This document shows positions 43,645 through 51,735 of a stretch of 64,000 nt of DNA, piece after piece. The position numbers and the translations under genes were made by a program. Within the stretch, counting starts at the first letter, position 1. Each line of letters begins with the position of its first letter. The notes beneath the pieces are model-generated. The model did no database searches. It was not told where the DNA came from and saw only the letters and a list, made by a program, of their open reading frames with translations. Source of the DNA: Pradoshia sp. D12 (lineage in GTDB: Bacteria > Bacillota > Bacilli > Bacillales > Pradoshiaceae); NCBI RefSeq assembly GCF_008935075.1, contig NZ_CP044545.1, positions 1,639,501-1,703,500 of the forward strand. Reading direction: 5' to 3'.

Positions 43645-45297
43645 ATGATTGTTGCAAAGGATGGTACTGGCTCTTTTACAACCATTCAGGAAGCCATTGA
43701 CAGTATTACGAGTACAAATCAGGAGAGAATCACCATCTATATTAAGGATGGTATTTATAAGGAAAAGCTTGAAATTCATAAACCAAATATCTCATTTGTT
43801 GGTACTCATCGGAACAAAGTGAAAATTGTATATGATGACTATGCCAAAAAGGAGTTTCCGAACGGTGAGAATATGGGTACATTTTGGTCATATAGTACCA
43901 TTATTACTGGTGATGGATTTTATGCAAAGAATATTACGTTTGAAAATAGTGCGGGAAGCGGGAGTATTGTTGGACAGGCGATTGCTGCCTATGTTGATGC
44001 CGATAGGGTAGAATTTCACCATTGCTCATTCCTTGGAAGTCAGGATACGTTATTTACGGGACCGTTGCCGCCAAAGCCAATTGAAACAAGCCGATTTGGA
44101 GGTCCAAGAGATGAAGAGGAAAAAAGAGCAGGTAGGAGCTATTTTTCTCATTGCTACATTGAAGGGGATATCGATTTTATATTTGGTTCGGCAACGTCTG
44201 TATTTAAAAGTTGTGAAATCCACAGCTTGAATCGAAACAAGGAAATAAACGGGTATATTACAGCTGCCTCTACTCCGTATGAAGAGGCTTATGGATATGT
44301 TTTTTTTGATTGTTTTTTAACCAGTGATGCCAAGCCCAGGAGCGTTTATTTAGGTCGTCCATGGAGGGATTATGCCAAGACTGTCTTTCTCCGTTGCTGG
44401 ATGGATGAGCATATAAAAGAAACTGGTTGGCATGATTGGGATAAGCCATTAGCCAGAGAGAATGCCTATTACGCAGAGTATGACAACCATGGTCCTGGAG
44501 CGGACATGGACAAGAGGACGCCCTGGGTGCATATACTACCCAAGGAAGAAGCTGAAAATTATAAAATTGAAACGATTTTTGGGTCTCTTCAGAATTGGCC
44601 GACACTCGGAAAGTTAGAAAAAGCGGGGGTTCACATATTCCTGGCAGGAGATTCTACTATGGAAGAAGTCAAAGCTGACCAAGGGAATAAACGGGGGTGG
44701 GGTGAATTTTTAGATCCGTTCTTTATCGATGGTGTTCTAATTATTAATGAAGCCCGCGGTGGACGCAGTTCAAAAAGTTTTATCAATGAAGGTCATCTAA
44801 ATTTGATACTAAATAGAATCATGCCTGGTGATTATTTGTTTATCCAATTCGGCCATAACGACCAAAAGGCTGAAGAGGAAAGAGCCACCGATCCCTTCAC
44901 GACTTATCAGGAGTATTTATCAGTCTTTGTAGAGGGTGCTAAAGAGAAAGGAGCGATCCCTGTACTACTAACATCGATCAATCGAAGAACCTTTGATGAA
45001 GATGGAAATTTCGTTAATTCACTTGGAAGTTACCCAGATGCTGTGCGTCAGTTGGGTGATCACTTAATGGTACCTGTTATTGATTTATATGAAAAAACAA
45101 AGTCTCTTTACGAAACCTTTGGTGCTGAAGAAACGAAGAAGTTGTTTGCTTGGTACGCGTTGACTAATCCATCAAATCCTACAGATGATACTCATTTCAG
45201 TTCATATGGGGCAGAAAAAATGGCAGAGCTTGTGGCAGAAGGAATAGAAGAGTTAGGCCTTCCACTTAGGGAATATCTAATAAAGAATTATGTATAA
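43645..45297 (+). CDS. Fused pectin methylesterase (CE8) – rhamnogalacturonan acetylesterase (CE12)
   Basis: 550 residues, no signal peptide. Residues about 1–315 are a pectin methylesterase beta-helix: TIQEAIDSI, GQAIAAYV, LGSQDTLFTG and GDIDFIFGSA (the two catalytic Asp) and LGRPWRDYAKTVFL. Residues about 325–545 are an SGNH esterase of the CE12/YesT type: LAGDSTMEE (Ser), ARGGRSSKSF (Gly), FGHND (Asn) and DDTHFSSYGA (Asp-His). One chain would thus demethylate homogalacturonan and deacetylate rhamnogalacturonan pieces inside the cell. ATG 43645 preferred; GTG 43633 has no ribosome site. Usually these are separate, secreted proteins. Confidence 0.92.
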   Translation: MIVAKDGTGSFTTIQEAIDSITSTNQERITIYIKDGIYKEKLEIHKPNISFVGTHRNKVKIVYDDYAKKEFPNGENMGTFWSYSTIITGDGFYAKNITFENSAGSGSIVGQAIAAYVDADRVEFHHCSFLGSQDTLFTGPLPPKPIETSRFGGPRDEEEKRAGRSYFSHCYIEGDIDFIFGSATSVFKSCEIHSLNRNKEINGYITAASTPYEEAYGYVFFDCFLTSDAKPRSVYLGRPWRDYAKTVFLRCWMDEHIKETGWHDWDKPLARENAYYAEYDNHGPGADMDKRTPWVHILPKEEAENYKIETIFGSLQNWPTLGKLEKAGVHIFLAGDSTMEEVKADQGNKRGWGEFLDPFFIDGVLIINEARGGRSSKSFINEGHLNLILNRIMPGDYLFIQFGHNDQKAEEERATDPFTTYQEYLSVFVEGAKEKGAIPVLLTSINRRTFDEDGNFVNSLGSYPDAVRQLGDHLMVPVIDLYEKTKSLYETFGAEETKKLFAWYALTNPSNPTDDTHFSSYGAEKMAELVAEGIEELGLPLREYLIKNYV

Positions 45298-45306
45298 AAA
45301 TACTGA

Positions 45307-45341
45307 GAGGCATGGTTATTAAATGATACTCATGCCTTTTT
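45307..45341 (+). terminator. Intrinsic terminator of the locus B operon
   Basis: AGGCATG and CATGCCT, with inner pairing around a variable loop, followed by TTTTT. A group IIC intron remnant begins two bases beyond the T run. Confidence 0.85.
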
Positions 45342-45343
45342 GG

Positions 45344-45414
45344 GTGCGCTCGGCAGTGGTGTAAGCTTTAGGGATAAGGTCCCGAGCCTCGAGGGCAGAA
45401 AGTAGGGGTTAGCC
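45344..45414 (+). mobile_element. Group IIC intron remnant (5' end of domain I)
   Basis: Starts GTGCGCTCGGCAGTGGTG and continues with GGGATAAGGTCCCGAGCC, GAGGGCAGAAAGTA and GGTTAGCC. From memory this follows, block by block, the first 70 nucleotides of the Oceanobacillus iheyensis group IIC intron (GUGUGCCCGGCAUGGGUG, GGGUGAGAGUCCCGAAC, GAAGGCAGAAGUAAC, GUUAGCC). The rest of the intron is gone. Position directly behind a terminator is the known target choice of group IIC introns. Confidence 0.8.
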
Positions 45415-45522
45415 AAAAAAGCAGCAGATTTAATACCAAATGCCAATATGGCATCGGTTGAACAGAGTAATCATTTACCTTTTGTAGAAGAGGACGAGAA
45501 ATACAAACTACTTGTAGATTAA
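45415..45522 (+). pseudogene. C-terminal fragment of an alpha/beta hydrolase
   Basis: Reads KKAADLIPNANMASVEQSNH then LPFVEEDEKYKLLVD and TAA at 45520–45522. The pattern IPNA…E…HLPF.E….Y..L is the His-bearing C-terminus of alpha/beta hydrolases. No start or upstream part; it abuts the intron remnant, suggesting deletion joined the two. Confidence 0.6.
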
Positions 45523-45711
45523 ACAGTAGATTATTAGATATGTTCAGAAGTCAGGAACTCATTCACAAGCTAAGAATGATGTGAAAGTGCTAAAGTTCAT
45601 AATTGGTTAAAGAAAGGCTGTAAGAAATACTTCTAAGATGATTGCGGCTCCTTAATAAATGCTGAGATACGTATGGAGGTTGTTCTCTTACAATAATTCA
45701 TAATGATAAAT

Positions 45712-45725
45712 TGAAAGCGCTTATT
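45712..45725 (+). promoter_or_regulatory. cre-like catabolite operator upstream of uxaC
   Basis: TGAAAGCGCTTATT matches 12 of 14 cre positions (last two differ), 254 bases before the uxaC start. Confidence 0.55.
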
Positions 45726-45884
45726 TTTTGAAATTAATGATCTATATATCTTGTAATCAGAACTAGAATAATTTAACATTAAAGGTAGAATACCAATGTT
45801 TGTTAGTTAAAAGTATAGTATGGAAAGTTAGTAATCATGCACTTTATTCTATATATTTGCTAAATTGTATGTGTTTGTTTTCTA

Positions 45885-45911
45885 AAAATGTTAACGTGTG
45901 CAAAAGTGGGA
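45885..45911 (+). promoter_or_regulatory. ExuR-type operator upstream of uxaC
   Basis: AAAATGTTAACGTGTGCA plus the next nine bases recur at 48517–48543 with two changes in 27. The core TGTTAACGTGTGCA has the TG…CG…CA layout of LacI-family operators, and a LacI-family gene lies between the two copies. Confidence 0.8.
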
Positions 45912-45978
45912 GATTAGATTAAACGTGGTAGTTAGTTCATTTTGAATGCCCAACCTATAATAGAAAGCTGGTGCTATT

Positions 45979-47409
45979 ATGAAGAAATTTATGGATGAAG
46001 ATTTCCTGTTAAATAATGAAACAGCGATTCGCTTATACCATGATTTTGCAAAAGATATGCCAATTATCGATTACCATTGTCACCTAAGTCCAAAGGAAAT
46101 ATATGAAAACAAACGTTTTAGAACTATTACAGAGATTTGGTTATACGGTGATCATTACAAATGGCGTGCCATGAGAAGCAACGGAATCGAGGAAAAGTAT
46201 ATTACTGGAGATGCAACTGATTATGAAAAATTTCTGGCCTGGGCAAGAACTGTTCCTATGACAATAGGTAATCCATTATATAACTGGACACACCTGGAAT
46301 TACAAAGATTTTTTGGAATCGGCGATTTGTTGAACGAAGATAGTGCTCCGGAAATCTGGGAAAAGGTGAATGTTCTTTTAAATAGCCCAGGTTATTGTGC
46401 AAGAGATTTCATCAAAAAATCCAATGTTCGGGTTATTTGTACGACTGATGATCCTATTGATTCTCTCGAATATCATTTGAAATTGCAAGAAGAGGATGAC
46501 TTTGATGTTCAAGTATTGCCAAGTTTTCGTCCAGATAAGGGACTCGAGATTAATCGCGAAGGGTACCTAGATTGGGTGGATAAACTTCAGGAGATATCTA
46601 ATGTAAAAATCACTTCCTACGATGCCTTTTTACAAGCCATGGAGTCAAGAGTTCGCTTTTTCCATTCTATAGGCGGAAGAGTATCTGACCATGCCATTGA
46701 TTCGATGGTGTTTGCTGAAACGACAAAAGAGGAAGTCATTCATATTTTTGAAGAGGCTTTGCAAGGCAAGAAAGTTTCAAGTGAAGATGAAAAGAAATAT
46801 AAAACATATACGCTGAAATTTTTAGGTGGGTTATATTCTGAACTAGATTGGGCGATGCAGTTCCATATTAATGCGTTAAGAAATAATAACACGAAAATGC
46901 TCAATACCCTTGGCCCTGATACTGGATATGATTCTATCAATGATGATCAAGTTGCTAAACCTTTAGTCCGTTTATTGAATGCAATCGAGTTGGAGAGTGG
47001 TCTGCCTAAGACGATTATTTATTCGTTAAATGCGAAAGACAATGATGTTATTGCGGCGATCATAGGCAGCTTCCAAGGCGGAGGAGTTCCTGGGAAAATT
47101 CAATTTGGAACAGCATGGTGGTTTAACGATAATAAAACAGGTATGTTAGAACAAATGAAGTCACTCGCCAATTTAGGGTTATTTACGCGTTTTATCGGTA
47201 TGCTGACAGATTCAAGAAGCTTTCTTTCTTATACCAGACATGAATATTTCAGAAGACTTGTTTGTTCATTGATTGCTGATTGGGTTGAAAATGGGGAAGT
47301 ACCAAATGACATAGAATTCTTAGGGGATATTATTCAAGGGATTTCCTATAACAATGCGACGGAGTATTTTCAATTTGAAAAAGTGGGGATATCAGCCGGG
47401 GACTATTAA
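45979..47409 (+). CDS. uxaC: Glucuronate/galacturonate isomerase
   Basis: 476 residues, usual for UxaC. It converts D-galacturonate to D-tagaturonate (and glucuronate to fructuronate) in the cytoplasm. Family motifs: MPIIDYHCHLSPKEIYENKRF, WLYGDHYKWRAMRSNG, VICTTDDPIDSLEYH, MQFHINALRNNNTKM, LGPDTGYDSIND, FQGGGVPGKIQFGTAWWFND, LTDSRSFLSYTRHEYFRR. The DYHCHL and metal/active-site residues are intact. First gene of the uxa unit, next to its regulator. Confidence 0.96.
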   Translation: MKKFMDEDFLLNNETAIRLYHDFAKDMPIIDYHCHLSPKEIYENKRFRTITEIWLYGDHYKWRAMRSNGIEEKYITGDATDYEKFLAWARTVPMTIGNPLYNWTHLELQRFFGIGDLLNEDSAPEIWEKVNVLLNSPGYCARDFIKKSNVRVICTTDDPIDSLEYHLKLQEEDDFDVQVLPSFRPDKGLEINREGYLDWVDKLQEISNVKITSYDAFLQAMESRVRFFHSIGGRVSDHAIDSMVFAETTKEEVIHIFEEALQGKKVSSEDEKKYKTYTLKFLGGLYSELDWAMQFHINALRNNNTKMLNTLGPDTGYDSINDDQVAKPLVRLLNAIELESGLPKTIIYSLNAKDNDVIAAIIGSFQGGGVPGKIQFGTAWWFNDNKTGMLEQMKSLANLGLFTRFIGMLTDSRSFLSYTRHEYFRRLVCSLIADWVENGEVPNDIEFLGDIIQGISYNNATEYFQFEKVGISAGDY

Positions 47410-47466
47410 ATTCTAGTTTTTTTGATATGATGGATTGAAGGACTGATATTAAGAAGGACGGAATCA

Positions 47467-48480
47467 ATGGTTACCATTAAAGATATCGCAAAAATAGCAA
47501 ATGTTTCTCATACAACTGTATCAAGGGCACTTAATGACAGCCCCTTAATTAAACCAGGTACAAAAAAGAAAATAATCGAGATTGCATCTCAGCTGAACTA
47601 TACTCCAAACTATAACGCCAAAAGTCTTGTAAAGCAGAAGTCCTATACGATTGGGCTTTTCCTGACAAGTCTTACAAATGGTACTTCTTCAAGTTTTTTT
47701 GTAGAAACTGTAAAAGGAGTAAATTCTGTAATTACTCAACATTATAATCTATTTGTTAAAGGCATTGAAAATCTTGATGATTATACTACGATTCATCATA
47801 AACGGTTTGACGGTATTATACTAATGAGCCAAAGTGATCATGATGATGATTTTATTGCCTATTTAAAAGAAAAAAAGATTCCTTGTGTGGTTTTGGGACG
47901 GGATATAGGAGATTCCACTCTTTTGAACATTGTATCAAATGACCGGGAAGGTTCCTCACAAATCGTTAAGTATTTGATTCAACAGGGACACCGGGACATT
48001 GCTATAGTTGAAGGGATTAAAGGATTTAAATCATCAATGGAGCGAAGAGAAGGATATTTGAATGCACTAAGTGATCATCATATTCCAATTAAAAATGAAT
48101 ATATTATTCAAGGAAACTATGATATGGAAAGTGGTTATCTAGCTTTGGAAAAGTTACTCACATTGGAACGCCCTCCGACAGCCATTTTTTGTTCAAATGA
48201 TGATATGGCCATTGGTGCAATGAATGCGGCTTTTGCAAAAGGATTGACGGTGCCAAAGGATATCTCGATTGTTGGCTTTGATGATATCGAATTTGCCCAG
48301 TATACGAACCCATCTCTTACAACCGTGAAACGGCCGATTGAAAAAATTAGTTCACTGGGAGCAAAAAAGATGTTAGAAATGTTGGAGATGGATGAAAATA
48401 CGGAATTGCCAGGTGGGAAGATTTATGTCGAAACGGAACTTGTCATCAGACGTTCGGTTTCCCCTTTTAAATCAACCTAG
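47467..48480 (+). CDS. exuR: LacI-family repressor of hexuronate use, ExuR-like
   Basis: 337 residues; N-terminal helix-turn-helix and hinge (VTIKDIAKIANVSHTTVSRALND, IASQLNYTPNYNAKSLV), then the periplasmic-binding-type ligand domain (RRDIA-like HRDIAIVEG, AIFCSNDDMAIGAMNAA, ISIVGFDDIEFAQYTNPSLTTV). Placed between uxaC and uxaB, each of which has the same operator in front, so it very probably represses both until a galacturonate intermediate binds. Confidence 0.9.
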   Translation: MVTIKDIAKIANVSHTTVSRALNDSPLIKPGTKKKIIEIASQLNYTPNYNAKSLVKQKSYTIGLFLTSLTNGTSSSFFVETVKGVNSVITQHYNLFVKGIENLDDYTTIHHKRFDGIILMSQSDHDDDFIAYLKEKKIPCVVLGRDIGDSTLLNIVSNDREGSSQIVKYLIQQGHRDIAIVEGIKGFKSSMERREGYLNALSDHHIPIKNEYIIQGNYDMESGYLALEKLLTLERPPTAIFCSNDDMAIGAMNAAFAKGLTVPKDISIVGFDDIEFAQYTNPSLTTVKRPIEKISSLGAKKMLEMLEMDENTELPGGKIYVETELVIRRSVSPFKST

Positions 48481-48482
48481 CC

Positions 48483-48506
48483 GTTACTAGTCATTTGACT
48501 AGTAAC
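48483..48506 (+). terminator. Hairpin after exuR
   Basis: GTTACTAGTC and GACTAGTAAC, perfect 10-bp stem, loop ATTT, then ATATTTT. It divides exuR from uxaB, which has its own operator immediately after. Confidence 0.75.
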
Positions 48507-48516
48507 ATATTTTCAT

Positions 48517-48543
48517 AAAATGTTAACGTGTGCATAAATGGGA
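48517..48543 (+). promoter_or_regulatory. ExuR-type operator overlapping the uxaB ribosome site
   Basis: Second copy of the 27-nt element at 45885–45911. Its last bases TGGGAG are the start of the uxaB ribosome site GGGAGGAG. Confidence 0.8.
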
Positions 48544-48554
48544 GGAGTGACCCC

Positions 48555-50024
48555 GTGGAAAAGTTATCAAGAAATTTAGTAAAGGAAGCCAACCTATATC
48601 CCGAAAAGATTCTGCAATTTGGGGAGGGAAATTTCCTGAGAGCATTTGTTGATTGGCAGATCGATCTATTGAATAGGAACACTGATTTTAATGGAAGTGT
48701 AGTCGTGGTTCAACCGCGCGGCCAAGACATGGTAGAAAAAGTAAATGATCAAGATGGCTTGTACACGCTTTATTTACAAGGTGTAAAAGAAGGAAAGGCT
48801 GTGAAGGAGCATTCAATTATCAGCTCTGTCAGCAGAGGCTTAAACCTTTATACACAGTATGACGAGTATTTAAAACTAGCTGAAAACCCTGAAATGCGCT
48901 TTATCTTTTCGAATACAACCGAAGCTGGGATTGCATTTAATGAAAAAGATCGATTAGAGGACCGACCACAAAGTAGTTTCCCAGGTAAGTTAACTGCTTT
49001 CTTATATCACCGCTATCAAACGTTCAATGGGGACAAAGAAAAAGGGTTTATTATCATCCCATGTGAGCTAATTGAGCGGAACGGAGAAAAGTTAAAAGAA
49101 TTGGTGCTTCAATATGCTGCACTTTGGAAGCTTGAAGAAGGCTTTGTTCAGTGGATTGATAAGGCAAATACTTTTTGCGGGAGTCTTGTGGATCGAATTG
49201 TTCCAGGATATCCACGAGATAGTATTGATGAGATTACGAAAGAGCTTGGATATCAAGATGATCTGGTTGTGGTTGGGGAGCAGTACCATTTGTGGGTGAT
49301 AGAAGGTCCAGAATGGATTCGTGAGGAATTCCCAGTGCATAAGGTTGGTTTAAATACATTGTTTGTCGAGGATATGACACCTTACAGAACAAGAAAGGTA
49401 CGTATATTAAATGGGGCTCATACAGCACTGACACCAGTTGCCTATCTATATGGATTAAATACGGTAGCTGAAACAGTTGAGCATGATGTGGTTGGTCAAT
49501 TTGTAAAAGAACTGATTTATGATGAAATCATTCCAACATTGGATCTACCGTTAGAAGAATTGCACTCTTTTGCCGATGCTGTTCTAGAACGATTCCAAAA
49601 TCCATTTATTCAGCATTTCTTATTAAGTATATCGCTTAATTCAATGTCAAAATTTAATACCAGAGACTTGCCAACTTTACTGGAATACTACAATCGTAAG
49701 CGGGATTTGCCTAGAAAACTAATATTCTCTCTTGCTGCATTGATTTCATTTTATAAAGGAAAAAGAGGAGAAGAGGAAATCAAGTTATCTGATAATCAAG
49801 ATATATTAGATCTATATAAGGAGCAATGGGGCCACTTTAATGGAACATTGGAGAGTACTAACGCAATTGTTACCAATGTACTGGGGTATGAAGAGAATTG
49901 GGAGATGGATTTAAACGAGATACCAGGTTTAACAACTGCTGTTACAATGGATCTTTTTGAAATTGAAACAAAAGGTATGAAGCAGGCAATTGAGGCCGTT
50001 TTTGAACAAAAGACAGCAAAATAA
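48555..50024 (+). CDS. uxaB: Tagaturonate reductase (altronate oxidoreductase)
   Basis: 489 residues from GTG 48555 with GGGAGGAG just upstream; the frame can be read from 48528 but that start lies in the operator. Mannitol dehydrogenase superfamily: N-terminal NAD-binding part ([17 protein letters not shown]) and C-terminal domain ([25 protein letters not shown] with the conserved Lys and Asn-Gly-Ala-His). Reduces D-tagaturonate to D-altronate with NADH. Confidence 0.95.
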   Translation: MEKLSRNLVKEANLYPEKILQFGEGNFLRAFVDWQIDLLNRNTDFNGSVVVVQPRGQDMVEKVNDQDGLYTLYLQGVKEGKAVKEHSIISSVSRGLNLYTQYDEYLKLAENPEMRFIFSNTTEAGIAFNEKDRLEDRPQSSFPGKLTAFLYHRYQTFNGDKEKGFIIIPCELIERNGEKLKELVLQYAALWKLEEGFVQWIDKANTFCGSLVDRIVPGYPRDSIDEITKELGYQDDLVVVGEQYHLWVIEGPEWIREEFPVHKVGLNTLFVEDMTPYRTRKVRILNGAHTALTPVAYLYGLNTVAETVEHDVVGQFVKELIYDEIIPTLDLPLEELHSFADAVLERFQNPFIQHFLLSISLNSMSKFNTRDLPTLLEYYNRKRDLPRKLIFSLAALISFYKGKRGEEEIKLSDNQDILDLYKEQWGHFNGTLESTNAIVTNVLGYEENWEMDLNEIPGLTTAVTMDLFEIETKGMKQAIEAVFEQKTAK

Positions 50025-50036
50025 GGGGGAAAGACA

Positions 50037-51524
50037 ATGTTAGATATCATTCACCTAAATGAAAATGATAATGTGATTGTCGCGTTAAAGGATATAGAGG
50101 CTGGTTATAAGATTGTTGTTCAAGGGAAAGAAATCGAGGTAAAGGAAAGTATTAAAAGGGGACATAAGATTGCAGTCGAAGACATTGCTATTAATGCAAA
50201 TATCGTGAAGTATGGTTATCCGATCGGGCATGCTATCAAGGGGGTGTCCGTTGGTGAACATGTCCATACGCACAATACGAAAACGAATCTGGAAGGGATT
50301 CAAGAGTATCAGTTCAACCAAAAACTCACCTCTAATCCCTATAAACAGCAAAACTTAACCTTCAAGGGCTATAGAAGAAAAAATGGAGACGTCGGTATCC
50401 GTAATGAGCTCTGGATTGTGCCAACGGTAGGTTGTGTCAATGGGATTGCGGAAAGAATGATTAAGCTTTTTGAAAAAGAAGTAGGGGATATAAGCCCATT
50501 CGAAAATATTCTCGTATTGAAACATAATTTTGGTTGCTCTCAGTTAGGAGACGACCATGAGAATACAAGAAAAATTTTAATGGATGCTGTGTTACATCCT
50601 AATGCTGGTGGTGTTTTAGTTTTGGGATTAGGCTGCGAAAATAATAATTTATATGAATTCAAGGAAAGTCTGGGAGAGTTTGACGAAGGTCGTGTCAAGT
50701 TTCTTAATTCGCAGGAAGTCTCGGATGAAATTGAAGCAGGTGTGCAAATACTAAAAGAGATTTATGAGAAAGCCAAAGGCGACAAGCGTGAAGAGGTACC
50801 GTTATCAGAGTTGAAAATTGGATTAAAATGCGGAGGGTCTGATGGATTATCTGGTATTACTGCTAATCCTCTCTTAGGAAGATTCTCAGATTTCCTAGTA
50901 GCTCAAGGAGGGACCACGGTTCTAACAGAAGTACCTGAAATGTTCGGTGCAGAAACTATTTTAATGGAGCGAGCTCAGAATTCGGAAGTGTTTGAAAAAA
51001 CGGTAGGATTAATTAATGAATTCAAAGAATATTTTATGGAAAATAAACAGCCAGTCTATGAAAATCCATCTCCCGGAAACAAGGATGGAGGGATTACTAC
51101 ATTAGAAGATAAGTCACTTGGCTGTACGCAAAAAGCTGGTACCTCCACTATAGTTGATGTTCTGAAATACGGGGAAAGATTAGAGCATAAGGGTCTAAAT
51201 CTATTAAGTGCACCCGGAAATGATCTCGTAGCCTCTTCAGCCTTGGCTTCTGCAGGTTGTCAGATGGTATTATTTACGACAGGGCGCGGTACACCATTTG
51301 GATCCTTTGTTCCTACGATGAAAATTTCCTCCAATACTGCTATTTATGAAAATAAGCCACATTGGATTGATTATAATGCCGGAGTGCTTCTGGAAGAGGA
51401 GCCAGATGTCGTTTTACAGGATTTTACGGAGTATATTATTAAAGTTGCAAGTGGAGAACTGGTCAATAACGAGAAAAATGATTTTAGAGAAATTGCGATT
51501 TTTAAAACCGGCGTCACTTTATAA
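50037..51524 (+). CDS. uxaA: Altronate dehydratase
   Basis: 495 residues; N-terminal SAF-like domain (about 1–90) and the large UxaA catalytic domain with LKHNFGCSQLGDDHENTR, LKCGGSDGLSGITANPLLGR, DKSLGCTQKAGTSTI and TGRGTPFGSFVPTMKISSNT. Iron-dependent dehydration of D-altronate to 2-keto-3-deoxygluconate, in the cytoplasm. RBS AAGGGGGAAAG. Last gene of the uxa unit; kdgK and kdgA do not follow. Confidence 0.96.
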   Translation: MLDIIHLNENDNVIVALKDIEAGYKIVVQGKEIEVKESIKRGHKIAVEDIAINANIVKYGYPIGHAIKGVSVGEHVHTHNTKTNLEGIQEYQFNQKLTSNPYKQQNLTFKGYRRKNGDVGIRNELWIVPTVGCVNGIAERMIKLFEKEVGDISPFENILVLKHNFGCSQLGDDHENTRKILMDAVLHPNAGGVLVLGLGCENNNLYEFKESLGEFDEGRVKFLNSQEVSDEIEAGVQILKEIYEKAKGDKREEVPLSELKIGLKCGGSDGLSGITANPLLGRFSDFLVAQGGTTVLTEVPEMFGAETILMERAQNSEVFEKTVGLINEFKEYFMENKQPVYENPSPGNKDGGITTLEDKSLGCTQKAGTSTIVDVLKYGERLEHKGLNLLSAPGNDLVASSALASAGCQMVLFTTGRGTPFGSFVPTMKISSNTAIYENKPHWIDYNAGVLLEEEPDVVLQDFTEYIIKVASGELVNNEKNDFREIAIFKTGVTL

Positions 51525-51547
51525 ATGCGATCAATCAAATCAAAGAA

Positions 51548-51579
51548 AAAACGATAGGACGGTTCCTATCGTTTTCTTG
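51548..51579 (+). terminator. Intrinsic terminator of uxaBA
   Basis: AAAACGATAGGA and TCCTATCGTTTT form a 12-bp stem with a four-base loop, followed by CTT. A group IIC intron remnant begins four bases later. Confidence 0.9.
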
Positions 51580-51582
51580 TGG

Positions 51583-51727
51583 GTGCGCCCTACAGGGGTG
51601 TCCGTGGCGAAGCGGAATCTGAAGGAAGTCGGAGGCAAATCTCCCCCAAGGAACACGAACTGCATACAAGGGGCTAACTAAGTACATTGGTGTGAGAGGT
51701 CGGGGTTAATCACCCTTCCTAATCAAT
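51583..51727 (+). mobile_element. Group IIC intron remnant with both ends, interior deleted
   Basis: Starts GTGCGCCC, then GGGGTGTCCGTGGCGA, GGAATCTGAAGGAAGTCGG, AGGCAAA, AGGAACACGAACTGCAT and GGCTAACTAAG: the middle of group IIC domain I. It then jumps to TTGGTGTGAGAGGTCGGGG, TTAATCACCC and CCTAATCAAT, the 3' part of domain V and domain VI. From memory these follow the Oceanobacillus iheyensis intron. Most of domains I–V and any maturase are missing, so it cannot splice. Placed right behind the uxaA terminator. Confidence 0.85.
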
Positions 51728-51735
51728 TCTTACTT

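Larger units (their letters stand above)
45523..45978. other. Regulatory gap ahead of uxaC
   Basis: About 450 bases without an intact gene. It contains a cre-like site (45712–45725) and the ExuR-type operator (45885–45911). The first 150 bases look like further decayed coding sequence that I cannot assign. Confidence 0.5.

Noticed and set aside
51346-51681. Open frame running from uxaA into the intron remnant
   Set aside because: Overlaps uxaA in another frame and then the intron RNA sequence; protein has no family pattern.
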